DNA from: Drosophila persimilis | Lineage: Eukaryota > Arthropoda > Insecta > Diptera > Drosophilidae | Length of the DNA: 64,000 nt | Reading direction: 5' to 3' | Assembly (NCBI RefSeq): GCF_003286085.1 | Contig: NW_020825289.1 | Span: 9,052,001-9,116,000, forward strand | Shown here: one piece after another, positions 48,554 to 63,037 of the stretch | Layout: each line of letters opens with the position of its first letter | How positions within the stretch are numbered: the first letter of the stretch is position 1 | Notes under the pieces: model-generated | What the model was told of the DNA's origin: nothing | The model's database searches: none | Seen by the model: the letters and a program-made list of their open reading frames with translations, nothing else | Position numbers and translations under genes: made by a program

Positions 48554-48931
48554 ATGGCTTGGGCGGCACGTTTATACACAAGTTTTCGTTTATTTTCTAA
48601 AAATGCCGTGAACTGCAACGCCATCGGAGGCAAGAGTCTGGTGGACGGCGTGGCTATTACAAAAAATGGCAAAACAATAGTTGCCTGGCATCCAGAAACA
48701 GCCTTCCCCTACGAACACTCAAAGCCGCTGCCCAAAGTTGTGGAAGCGCAAACCTCTGCGGTGATCAAGGAAACTGCACTGAAGACGGCGATGCAGGGAT
48801 TCAAGAGGAAGCATCCTGAAGTGGCACGCTACGAGCTGTCGAAATTGACACACACCACAAAGCACCGTTGGTTCCCACGTGCTCGCGACAAGAAGGCCAA
48901 GAAGACGCCCATGGATAGGCCATACCTGTAA
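48554..48931 (+). CDS. mRpL42: Mitochondrial ribosomal protein L42
   Basis: A single exon of 125 aa. Basic N-terminal targeting sequence (MAWAARLYTSFRLFSKN), then the L42 core with TIVAWHPETAFPYEHSKPLP, AMQGFKRKHPEVARYELSKL and HTTKHRWFPRARDKK. It is a component of the large subunit of the mitochondrial ribosome. AATAAA at 48947. Its stop lies 34 bp from the end of Cdk10 on the other strand. Confidence 0.93.
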   Translation: MAWAARLYTSFRLFSKNAVNCNAIGGKSLVDGVAITKNGKTIVAWHPETAFPYEHSKPLPKVVEAQTSAVIKETALKTAMQGFKRKHPEVARYELSKLTHTTKHRWFPRARDKKAKKTPMDRPYL

Positions 48932-48965
48932 ACTGGGTGCATTGCATAATAAATTCGTTTACGTT

Positions 48966-50376
48966 TTAATCCATGCGCTGTCTCTTTATGAATACATTTA
49001 ACAAATCAGAAATGGGAATGTCTGCCGACGTCTGGGCCTGCTGCGGGGCTGTATTGTTTCGGTGTTGTGGAAATGTGGGCATCATGCGTGGGTCACAGGC
49101 TGCAAGTGGACAGATTTACTCTATCATTTAGATCATTCATTCTATTGCTGATTAGCTTACCCTGTGGCGGATCAATGAAGTACTTGCTGTTCAAACACTC
49201 TTCGGCTGTGGCTCGAGTATTGGGGTTGTAGATGAACAATATGTTGAGGAGATTTCTGCCCGCCTGTGCGATTGCACTGAATTTGGTTTTTAGATTGTTG
49301 TACGGCTGCTGGCTCAATGTGAAGTTTTGCACGGCCGGTAGCTCTGAAAAACCTGGCCAGATGGACTCTGATGGCGCTCCAAGCAGATCAATTATCATAT
49401 CCAGCTGGGCTATCTCTGAGCTTCCAGGCAGCATTGGTTTTCCCAGTAGTAACTCGCCAAGTATGCAGCCAAACGACCACATGTCCACGGCTGTGGTATG
49501 TGTTTTGCATCCGAGTAGTAGCTCCGGGGCGCGATACCACAGGGTCACCATTTGCGGTGTCATTGGTTTGGGGGGATTGCTATACATGCGTGCCAGGCCA
49601 AAGTCAGCTGTAAGAGCGAAAAAGATTAGCTTGGAAACTAGAAATAGCGCTCGCTTTACTTGCCTAACTTGATGCACCCATCGTCCGTCATCAGCAGGTT
49701 TGAAACTTTTAAATCGCGATGGATTATATACCGATCGTGAATATATTTAAGGGCTCGCAGTACCTGCAACGTAATACACTTGACCTCAGACTCGGTGAAC
49801 GGTTGGGCCATGTTGTCCAGTACGGAGGCTAGGTCTTGCTCACAGAAATCCATGACAAGGAATATGCTGTCTAAGCTCTTGCCCACGACAACTTCCCGCA
49901 GGCGGACGATATTTTCGTGCTTGAGTTGCTTTAGTATCATTATTTCACGCAATCCGCTCACCGGGAGGCCATCCTTCTCCTGGTCCATGCGCACCTTCTT
50001 CAGGGCCACAACTTCGTTGTTCCGAGTGTCACGAGCTCGATCTGGGAGAAATCATGTTGGTTTATTCGGTTTGATGCGGTTTTAGGCTGACTTACAAACA
50101 ATGCCATAGCTGCCTTCACCCACGCGGTTTAGCTTCTCGAACTCGGCGACGGGTCGGCAGCGTCCATACTAATTATAGAAAAAAGTATATAAATCACGAA
50201 TATATTTCTTTGAGCAGTCTTCGACTGCCTGATAAATTTACCAAATTCTGCTCTGGGATCGGCATGGGGGTTCCACTGTTCTTCAGCGATATAAGAAATC
50301 CCTTGCGTGTGATGGGCGCCTGGGGATCGGGAGCCGGGTTGGCTTCCAATTCATTTGACGTCAAGCTGGACGACAT
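48966..50376 (-). CDS. Cdk10: Cyclin-dependent kinase 10
   Basis: Exons 50376-50242, 50168-50096, 50041-49664, 49607-49161 and 49099-48966 give 388 aa. Kinase landmarks: GEGSYGIV (61-68), catalytic VALKK (Lys84), PVSGLRE (96-102; the equivalent of human PISSLRE), [10 protein letters not shown] (Asp179) and ADFGLAR (196-202), then the APE-loop region [12 protein letters not shown]10 works with cyclin M in control of ETS factors and growth. The intron between exons 3 and 4 is 56 bp and must use a GC donor (AG|GCAAGT), because the nearby GT would bring a stop. The fly gene was earlier called cdc2rk. Confidence 0.95.
49608..49663 (-). other. GC-AG intron of Cdk10
   Basis: The donor reads TTAG|GCAAGT and the acceptor CTTACAG|CTGAC, restoring K-L-A-D-F-G. 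The flanks AG and AAGT are the strong context usual for GC donors. Confidence 0.85.
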
Positions 50377-50434
50377 TTTTAACAATTATTTTGTTTATAC
50401 CGGGTTTATACCCGGCATTCTTAATGGAAAAAAA

Positions 50435-50653
50435 CGAGCTTAACCCACTGAACCCCCCTCTATTTATGCAAAATTTAAGTTAAACCACGGAAAATAGCAC
50501 AGTTTGTAAATTATTACTGTAGAGCCATCCATTGTCTTTACTTTAAAAAAAATTGGCGCTGATATTTTTCACTTGAACTGCGCTAAAAGTCTTCAAGTTT
50601 TATAATATTTGTGGAGTGTATTTCGTACCCACTGGTCTACAATAGGTTAAGCT
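50435..50653 (+). repeat. Promoter-associated repeat, copy 3 (upstream of Cdk10)
   Basis: Starts CGAGCTTAACCCACTGAACC and ends AATAGGTTAAGCT. AGCTTAACC and GGTTAAGCT are a perfect 9-bp inverted pair. The body carries CCACGGAAAATAG, TTTGTAAATTATTACTGTAG, GATATTTTTCACTTGAACTG, CGCTAAAAG and TTTCGTACCCACTGGTC, aligned with copy 2. The CCCCCC end faces Cdk10 (minus, ATG 50376), 59 bp away. Confidence 0.8.
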
Positions 50654-51060
50654 ATGGATAAAATCGACTAGATAATTCGATAACTTTTAAGAACATCTAG
50701 GGGAAAGAACAAAAATTGCGCGCCAATTAAATGAATTCAAATTTGTTCTTTGAAGTTTGCTACAATTTTACCGCATGTTAAATAATGAAAAACCATGTCG
50801 TAGTTTCGTAATAGTTACTAATTCAAGCAAAAACAAAACGGTTAGAAAATTGAGCACGATTCAAGAAAGTGAAATTGCACCAGTTTAAAGAAATTTCGTT
50901 AGATAAAATGCATGCTTCAAGCATTAAAAAAGCATAGCTTCCAGTTCGTCATCACTGTATACGCATGTGTTAAACTCTTCGCGTAAATCCACAACAACAA
51001 GGCACTATCAATTATCACCCTGAACTAGGAGTCGAGCGCCGATCGTCTCTCTGCCGGTGG

Positions 51061-51100
51061 TATATAAACGTTAACCCCCAGTCGAGGTGCATCATTCAGT
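51061..51100 (+). promoter_or_regulatory. TATA box and initiator of the DM4/12-type gene
   Basis: TATATAAA at 51061 and an initiator-like TCAGT at 51096, about 95 bp before the ATG at 51195. Spacing is about 35 bp. Confidence 0.6.
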
Positions 51101-51194
51101 ATTCAGTTCTGCAGCAACAGTGTTCCAGTGACATACAAAAGCCCAAAGGATATAAGCTTGTTATCTACACACACATCCCATCTATTCTATCATC

Positions 51195-52816
51195 ATGCAG
51201 AAGAATACAATTTGGTATGCGGCTGTGCTGCTTGTGCTCTACCTCACCCTAGTCTTCTGCGAGGAAACAGAGGAAAGCGCTGATCCTCCGGCCGCCTTGG
51301 ATAACCAAACGGAGAGCTGGGAGAGTCTAGGCCGGGAACTGATGGAATTCGAGGGACGCACCCGTCGGCATCGTCACCACATGTTTTGGTGTAAGTAGAG
51401 CTCGGTTATGGTTATCCAATCGAGAGATCCAGATGTGTTCAGCGGGTCATTTATACAAAAATTAGCACTAAAAAGTTACAATTCTGATCACTTGGGATCA
51501 TCAGCATAATAATAATCGGGAGTGTACACATGAACACACATGCCAATTTGACACTTTCTTTGGAAAGTTTCTCCCCATCCCAAACCAGACGCATCTTTCC
51601 CAATTGGACGATCACGAATCGTTCCGTTCATTTAACACTTTTCACTTTCAATCGGGGCACAGATATTGTTTAATGGATTGCCGTAGATCACGTTCCCCCT
51701 CGCTCTCATTTAGTTGTAGAACTTCTGGTAAAAGTTTTCCTGCCATGATGCAACGAGAAATTATTTAATCTTGATTGATCCCGCTTCTTCCAGACCGCCA
51801 TCTCTGGCCCTTGGCCATTGCTTACTTTATCAAGGTGAAAGTGGTGATCGTTTCGTTCTTCGTTGGAAGCGCTATTTACTTGGGTCTGCGCTACTTCTGG
51901 CCCCATGCCAAATGCAACCAGGAGATCATCCTGGATCATCCGTGAGTTGTGTAGTCCTATTGTAAACTAATAATAATTTCCATAATTCCTTGATTTAGTC
52001 CTGCGTCGTACAGTCATCACGATCACATTCCCTACTCCCTCGATCACGATCATTCGGAGCACTACGATGCGCCGACATCCTTTGACTCTAGCTCTGGATC
52101 TAGCTTTGAACCATACTCCGGTTACAGCAGCTATGCCGCCTCGGACATAGTCTCTGATGTCCATGGCGACTATCATAGTGACACTCCGACGGGTCCTTCC
52201 GATCTGCATCGTCGTGGTAAGCGCAGTGCTTCTGAGCAGCCGGAAATTGAGATTGAGGATGATGAGCAGGAACAAGAACAGGTAGAAATTGTGGACGAGG
52301 AGATTTCCGAGAGCGTGGCCCGTCAAATGCCCGCTGAAGAGCAGTGAGTATAGCAGTTGAGGAGATGCCTTATGAAATGAAACCAAACTTGGTAACCTCT
52401 CGATTAGGATTGCGGACTTCATGTTCGCCTTCTTGGGCCTCGACTCCAAGGCTTGTCGCCGTCGCTTCGTCTGCGAAATGGAGTTCCGATCAAAGCTGAA
52501 CCCCTTGACCAGCATGGCCTTCCGCATTGTGGGACGCGGCTTCTTCGAGAAGTATACCAATTCGCGCAATCCCGAGGCCAGGGCCAACAGCTTCAGCGAA
52601 TGCGCGGCCGTGAATCCCGAGTGCATATTCGTCGAGACTGGCGAGCCTTCAGAAGCCGAGGGCCAGCAGGAAGAGGAGCAGGCGGCCACCGAGCCCAGCA
52701 GCTTGGACTCCCAGAACGAGATCAACCTGCAGGCTGAGCGGCGAAATGCCAAGCTGCGCAATCGCCGCGGCGATCGTATGCTAAGCTCAATTGCCGAGCA
52801 CATTCTGATGCAGTAG
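51195..52816 (+). CDS. DM4/12-type insect protein with signal peptide and membrane segment
   Basis: Exons 51195-51390, 51794-51941, 51999-52343 and 52408-52816 give 365 aa. Signal peptide in exon 1 followed by a basic stretch (TRRHRHH). Exon 2 encodes one strong membrane segment (KVVIVSFFVGSAIYLGLRYF). Exon 3 is Ser/Tyr/His/Asp-rich, then a run of Glu and a dibasic RRGKR site. Exon 4 holds CRRRFVCEMEFRSKL, LTSMAFRIVGRGFFEKY and FSECAAVNPECIF, a cysteine and aromatic pattern like the insect DM4/DM12 family of unknown function. The domain call is by eye. Its end faces NOMO, with stops 258 bp apart. Confidence 0.85.
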
Positions 52817-53074
52817 TCCGGATCGTAGATCGGAGTGATGTTGGAGCGATGTGTTCAATTAATCTATTTATTGTATTTATTTATTTTAGCTATAAGAGTG
52901 AAGAACGTACCCAGAATGGAAACACAAAATAAACTTGCCTCATCTACATATGAAAACAGAACTAGAAATCTCCATGAGTCAAGAGTTACACAGGGGAAAA
53001 AAACAAAACCAAATGAATACCTTGAAATGTGACTAAATTGATGATCGACTAAGGAGAGAACGCAGCAATCAGGA

Positions 53075-56000
53075 CTAAATCTTCTTAGTCTTTTTCTTTT
53101 TGATGGCATTTATCTGCTCCGCCAATTGTTCGATCTCTCGCTGGCTCTCTCTCGGCTCGTTCTTGCGCACTTGAGTCTTGATCTTGTGGCGCTGGGAGAG
53201 ATCAGACGCCAGATCGTTGAGCTTGCCCCACACAAAGGCGAGGAAGTTGGTGGCCAAATCCTGCTTGAAGAAGGCAATCGCCACGAGGGCAATGAGAACC
53301 AGCGCGGAGATCGAGTTCTGATTCAGATCTGTCTCGGCTGCTCGCACCTCAGGCTTGAAGTCCAGCTGGATGAACACTGAACCCCTGTCGGCCACAAAGC
53401 TGGTCGATGGCAGCTTATAGGTGTACGTCTTGTCCGACAGCGTCGACTGCAGCTCCACAAAATAGCTCTTGCCGTCGAGGGGAATTCGCGGAAGGAATAT
53501 AGTCATGCCTGGATTCAGGCGGGCCTTGGGATTCACTGGTGTGCCCACGCGCTGCGAGAACACCGGAGAGTCGGAGTTGCCACGACGATACATTACAATG
53601 CGCAGAGTCTTGTAGTGATCGTTGAGAGTGGCCGTCACACGGGCCGTGATGTCCACAATCTTCAGAGGACTCATGGCCACCAGATTGATGTCGCGCACGT
53701 CTTGATGGCCCACGCTGACCTCGTGCTCGTTGGGAAGAGATCGCTCTACTCTCTCGTTGTCGGGCACCACGCGAACTGAGTACTTGCAGCCAGGCTGAAG
53801 GCCACGGATGCGATACTGTCCATTGGACTCACTCGTGGCCTCCTCCTGCTGGCTGTGACAGCTCTCATCGGCGGTGGCCTTTACATTAACCTCGGCAAAG
53901 GGCTGGCCATTAAGCGAAGTAATGGTGCCAAAGATGGAGTAGGCAAAGCGTTTCCCACTGTGGAAAAACAACATTGTTCAGCAAGGTATAGACTCCAGCT
54001 GAAACAAGAAGACTCACATGAGGGTGACTTGATTGGTCTCCCCATCCTTTATATCGATCATCTTGGAGTTCGGCTCGAACTTGTACTCCTTCATCATGGG
54101 TCGCAGATAGTATTGCGAGGGCGACAGCGAGTGGAAGTTGATGGCACCATCCTCTCCAGTCACAAGGTTCTTGCGATAGCTCTCCCCACCGCTCAGCGAC
54201 AGCAAGACACCGCCCAAGAGCTGACCCGCCTCGTCCTTCACAATTACGGAAATCTCGCACAGCTTGTGGGCACTGAACGATGCCGACTGACGATTGTATT
54301 CGCTGAACACGTACGACTCCTTCTCCGCCTTCAGATCGAAGGCCATGCCCGCATCGATGGGGTTAAACTTGAACTCGCCAGTCACGGCGGTGAGTGTCTC
54401 GATGTCCTTCAGCGCGGGGTGCTCGGGGAAGGACAGGGTTATCTTGGCATTCTTAATCGCCGGTACCACCTTGCCGCGCAATATCAGACCCCTAGTAGCC
54501 ACAAAGTTGAAGGCAATGTCAACACAGTCGCTGCCGCCCACGATATCCTGGTGCTGTGGCGCAAAAAGCATCACATCGCTCACGGGTGTAATGTGGAGGA
54601 CTTCCTCAGGCTTTAGATAGGTGTCGTAGCGGTAGGCGTACTTGCCATCTACCTTGTGCGACTCGGCCGTGGGCGTGATGGTCTCTTTGCCCAGTTTCTC
54701 TGATTCGAGAAGCAACTTGATGGAGTCAGCCGTTGGCTCCGTGGATAACACGCGAATGCCAGTCTTGTGGGCAACCGCATTGATGATCAGCGTCTGAAGT
54801 TGTTCTGGCTCTGGGGTGATAAACTTTGAAGGCAAAGATTCATCGTAAGTATGGCAGCCCTCAAGCTTGAAGTCGTAGCTGCCGTATTTCGACACACAGA
54901 AGGTGTTCACGCCGGATAGAATTTTCAGCGTTTCCGATGGTGCCTTTGCTTCCGTGGGTCCTGTAACGTGGGTATACCTCATCTGAATAGGGGAGAATGA
55001 ACAGAACACTTAGCTTGCTTTGTGGATTTTAGGAATTATCTTTTAAAATCACTAACCAATGCCCGATGGCTGGAGATGATGGACACTTCGTAGCCCTTGT
55101 GAATGAACGGCGGTGCGTCCTCCTCGGCGGATGCAACGTTCAGGAAGACGCGCGTCGATTCATAGCAGAGATTTCCTTGGGGTATTGTCAGCTCGTACGG
55201 GCCGGGCAGCATGTCCTTAAATACAAATTTTCCACCTGGAAAGAATTCCAACAATAGTCAGCAGAGATACAGAGCCTTAAAGTCAGCACTTACGATGAGC
55301 CTTGGCTTTCCATTTGTTTGTCGTTGGCTGTCCGGTGGCGTCGAGAGCCTGGAGCGTGACCTCGGCCCCGGTGCATGTGCCCGTGGCATCCGGCAGACAC
55401 TGCAGCTCTCCGCGAATTTTGGCACGAAGCTGTGAGAAGGTAATGCCATTGATGGGCTCCCCCTTGACCTCGGTCTGCTGCTGCACGGGGAAGAATTGAA
55501 CGCCACTGGCCTTGTCCGCATCCGTGGTGAGAACCTCTATGCTGAACTTACCGACAGGAAGAAAGGCGCACCAGCTACCGCTTCCCGCCTGTGTTTTAGT
55601 CGTTGTGTGGAAGGTGGAGCCGAGCTTCGTGAGACCCACTGCATAGGAATTCGTAGACACTACTTTGCCGCACACTTCGTAAGCGGAGGGCACAATCGTC
55701 GGCAGCTCAACCGTGTTTATCTGGACCTTGACCTGCAATGGAGCAAACTGCAGCTGTGGCGATTCAACTTCTATGTTGATGGTCCCCGCTTTGATATTCT
55801 GCAACGTGTAGCTACCCTGGTCATCTGTTTCGGCCACCTTCTTGCCATTTAGCTTGACAATGGCCGATTTGAGTGGCGCGCCACCGGCAGAGCCCAAAAC
55901 GCGGCCCGAGATGGTGAATCCAGTAATCTTAAACTCTTCTTTCAGCTGCAGCGTATCCTTGCCCACTTCCACTTCCAGGAAATCGGGATTAAGGTGAAGT

Positions 56001-57050
56001 TTTAGCTTGGTGTTCTCGTTAATGGCCTGCAACAGGTATTTGCCAGAGGGTACGTTCTTGAATGTATATTCGCCAGATTTATCAATGAGGGTGTAGCAAG
56101 AGGCGGCAGACTCGTACTCGCTCCTGCCACTATTTGAAGCTGCGACAGAGGACTTGTCGCATTTTGGCACCAGAGCTTGCTGATAATTACAAAAGTCAGA
56201 TTAATGATTCGATTGATTAGGCTTCATACACTCGACTTACTCCCTTTTTTTTGAACAAAGCCACGCCTAAGCTGCCAGGGAGTTGAGCACTTGTATCAAA
56301 GCGGCCATTGATATCGAAACCAGACACCACCAGAGAGTTTTCCGGCAGCTCTGTGTTGCCACTGACAACCACGACATCGTGCTCCGCCTTGGAGAAGTGC
56401 CACTTCGAGTGCGTGGCCTTAATTACATATTTTCCAGGGATGATGGGGGTGAACGAGAAGATGCCATTGATGTCTGTCTTTGTGCGCCTCACTTCGCCCT
56501 GTTCAGACTGAAGTTCTACATCTACATCACGTGCTCCGCCGCCAGTGGCCAGGCCCACTTTGCCGGTTATGCCGAAGCCCTTAAACACAAAGTTCACGTC
56601 TTTGCCCTGACTGCACACGTCATTCTTTCCATCGAAATTCAGTTCAACGTGCTCCGGCTCGAAGCTCCAGCCGGGCGGCGGGGATATGCTTAGCAGGTAG
56701 TCACCCTTATCATAAATGGGCAGGAAATAATAACCATTTGACGGCGAGCAATCAGTCTTATCCTTTAGCGAGCCTTGTTTCGTCAATCTGTGGTATCCGA
56801 AGTTGAAAGAATATGGCGGGTGAGCATTAATTTATTATTTAATTAGTGCCAGCACCGCACCATGCGCACAATCTTATCAGCGGGCAACGAAGTTTTCGGG
56901 AACTTACAGTTTGATCTCTACTTTGGAAAAGTCAATATCGGCATGGCTTTTTATAAAGCCGCCACAGCCTACCACTTCATTGGACTGTGCGTTTATTTCA
57001 CCTAATAATTTAATTGATAAAATTAAAATAACGCCGGAAAAAAACCTCAT
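53075..57050 (-). CDS. Nomo: Nodal modulator (NOMO), ER membrane translocon-associated protein
   Basis: Exons 57050-56908, 56787-56241, 56179-55294, 55235-55057, 54982-54018 and 53957-53075 give 1200 aa, the usual NOMO length. Signal peptide (MRFFSGVILILSIKLLG), then a start typical of the family (VVGCGGFIKSHADIDFSKVEIKL). The luminal part is a chain of transthyretin/carboxypeptidase-regulatory-like beta domains, seen as repeats such as GYYFLPIYDKGDYLLSI and GEYTFKNVPSGKYLL. One membrane helix lies near the C-terminus (SALVLIALVAIAFF), followed by a lysine-rich cytosolic tail (KKKKTKKI). In vertebrates NOMO joins nicalin and TMEM147 at the multipass translocon. Head to head with the KIAA0930 homologue, 577 bp apart. 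Confidence 0.94.
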
Positions 57051-57627
57051 TTTGACTTAGAGGTGCAAGCCCATCGATAGTACGATCTATATATCGAATT
57101 CGAATAGCATAAATGTTATCGGCATTTACCAACACTACCGACTCTATTTGTTTTGGCTATAACAGATAGTTTATTTAGCCATTAAACAATACAAATCTGG
57201 CTTGACGACTTGCTTCAATTCATTGCTGCAGAAGTGTGTATTTAAGTAAATTATTTAACACAAAGGAAGGGGTGACAATGCAGTTGTACTCCAAAACAGC
57301 TGACAACTGATAACAAGCAGAAGATAGAAAGAATAAGAAAACTACCCCCGTAAAGATCCCAGGGAAAGGGCGCGGGTTTGTCGAAAGCTGTGGCGGTTGG
57401 TTTCCTGCCTCATTCGCGACGTGCACTCGCTCCGGAATAGATTTCCCGAATACAACAAATCACGACGCTGCTGCGACACGAGCACCAACAAATGACTCTG
57501 TGGGAGCTGAAAATATTGATATAACCTGCACCCTCCTACCCGCCCGCCGACTATGGATTGGTAGCGTTGCACATTGCGAAATTCAAGCTATTCGTCATCG
57601 CCATCGTAGAGGAAATCCCCCGTCAGA
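57051..57627. promoter_or_regulatory. Divergent promoter region of NOMO and the KIAA0930 homologue
   Basis: 577 bp between two ATGs. A DRE-like CATCGATA lies at about 57072, close to NOMO. The right part is likely 5' UTR of the plus-strand gene. No separate gene is supported. Confidence 0.55.
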
Positions 57628-61704
<4,077 letters not shown>

Positions 61705-62321
61705 TATTACATTCATTTGCGATTGTGATTTGCCTTTATGCTTTATAGTTCTCTTATCCCGTACATATATGTATTCTTTATTCGATCGAGTGCCCCAGTC
61801 GTGTGATCAGTTATCAGTTAACTCGTTGTGCTGTCTCCCAATCGCGTATTTCAGTTTATTTATCAGTTTATTCGCTTCGCTCACGACGAACGTTGAGTTT
61901 CCTAAGCGCATTGTAGTCGATGCAGGCCAACCAACAAATTTATAAACTATATACAAGTATGAGGACGACAATGAAAAATGTTACCGGGAATATAGTAGAT
62001 ATGTAATTGTAATATTATTTGTAAATTTTACCACAAAATATATATATGTACTAATAGAAAACGGACATGACGGAGCGTACCTATATTAAAGGAGCGAAGT
62101 AGCCGAAACCCTCACCCAATAGTAGTCTTAATCAGAAAGCGCGAGATCACCGGAGTGACATCCGGCTTCGGGCTGCTGCCCGACTTGAAGATCGCTCGGT
62201 TCTCCGGCTTAGTTAGTCAGTTGTTGTGCCTCGCCTGAAGCGGCTGCTTGTTCGCCTTCGCAGTAGTCCACCCGGAGCACTTTGACCGTCAAACGATAAC
62301 GCGAGAAACAAAGAAACTGAG
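61705..62321. other. 3' UTR and intergenic region
   Basis: Holds the 3' UTR of the KIAA0930 homologue and the 5' region of the Reeler-domain gene. No gene is supported. Confidence 0.6.
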
Positions 62322-62508
62322 ATGGGGCAATCGCTGCTGCTGTTGCTTGCCTGCCTCGTTTACGTCTGGCAGACAATTAATGCAGCCTCCGCCTGTCCGC
62401 GTGCGCCCACCCACTTGCTTCATGGTCGGCGCACACGCGGTGACAATGGATACAAATTAATTGTGGCTGATGGACCCAATGGATATGTACCCGGGAAGAC
62501 GTATAATT
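62322..62508 (+). CDS. First exon of a Reeler-domain secreted protein (partial)
   Basis: 62 codons from ATG 62322 to a GTAAGT donor at 62509, phase 1. Signal peptide MGQSLLLLLACLVYVWQTINA, then the start of a Reeler domain (CPRAP, DNGYKLIVADGPNGYVPGKTYN), as in spondin-like or Reeler-DOMON insect proteins. The downstream exons are not in view on this strand before 64000, so a long intron is implied, and it would contain the zinc-finger gene on the other strand. Which Reeler gene it is cannot be told from one exon. Confidence 0.75.
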
Positions 62509-63037
62509 GTAAGTAGCGAAGGTAGCGTAGCCTCTGGTTTCATAATCAGCTCTGTTCGGGTCACTTAAGGCCTGCAAGCAAGAAGAGCGGAGCGATAAGA
62601 GCCCAGAGCTCAGAGCAGATGTTTTTCATCTTTTCATTTCGATTCACGTTCCACTTGATACGAAATGGTGGTAGATACGAGAATAATAGAAAAGTGTGTA
62701 CTTTATTTTTAACATGGCAATATGAAATTAGGCAGATTTAAATTACTACTCAAAAATCAATATAATAGACTTGAACTACGTTAAGGCGTAACATGATAAA
62801 AAGAAGATAACTTGATAAGAACTCGTCCAGGCGGTTCATGAACTTGACTGCTATGACCACTCTCCCCACGAATTAAGAGTGGAAGCAGTCTCATAAAAGC
62901 CTTTGTACACAATGATATACAAATCGCCTATTTATCGGCGCACTCGCTATACAATTTCACTAAATGGCATTGAGTGCTCTACAAAATGGTTCACAAATTT
63001 AAAAAAAACTAATACTAAGTAATTATGTTTTGGCACG
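62509..63037. other. Intron of the Reeler-type gene and 3' UTR of the zinc-finger gene
   Basis: AT-rich, no supported gene. Confidence 0.5.

Noticed and set aside
52453..52737. Second-frame ORF in the last exon of the DM4/12-type gene
   Set aside because: The other frame carries the cysteine pattern and joins the upstream exons in phase.
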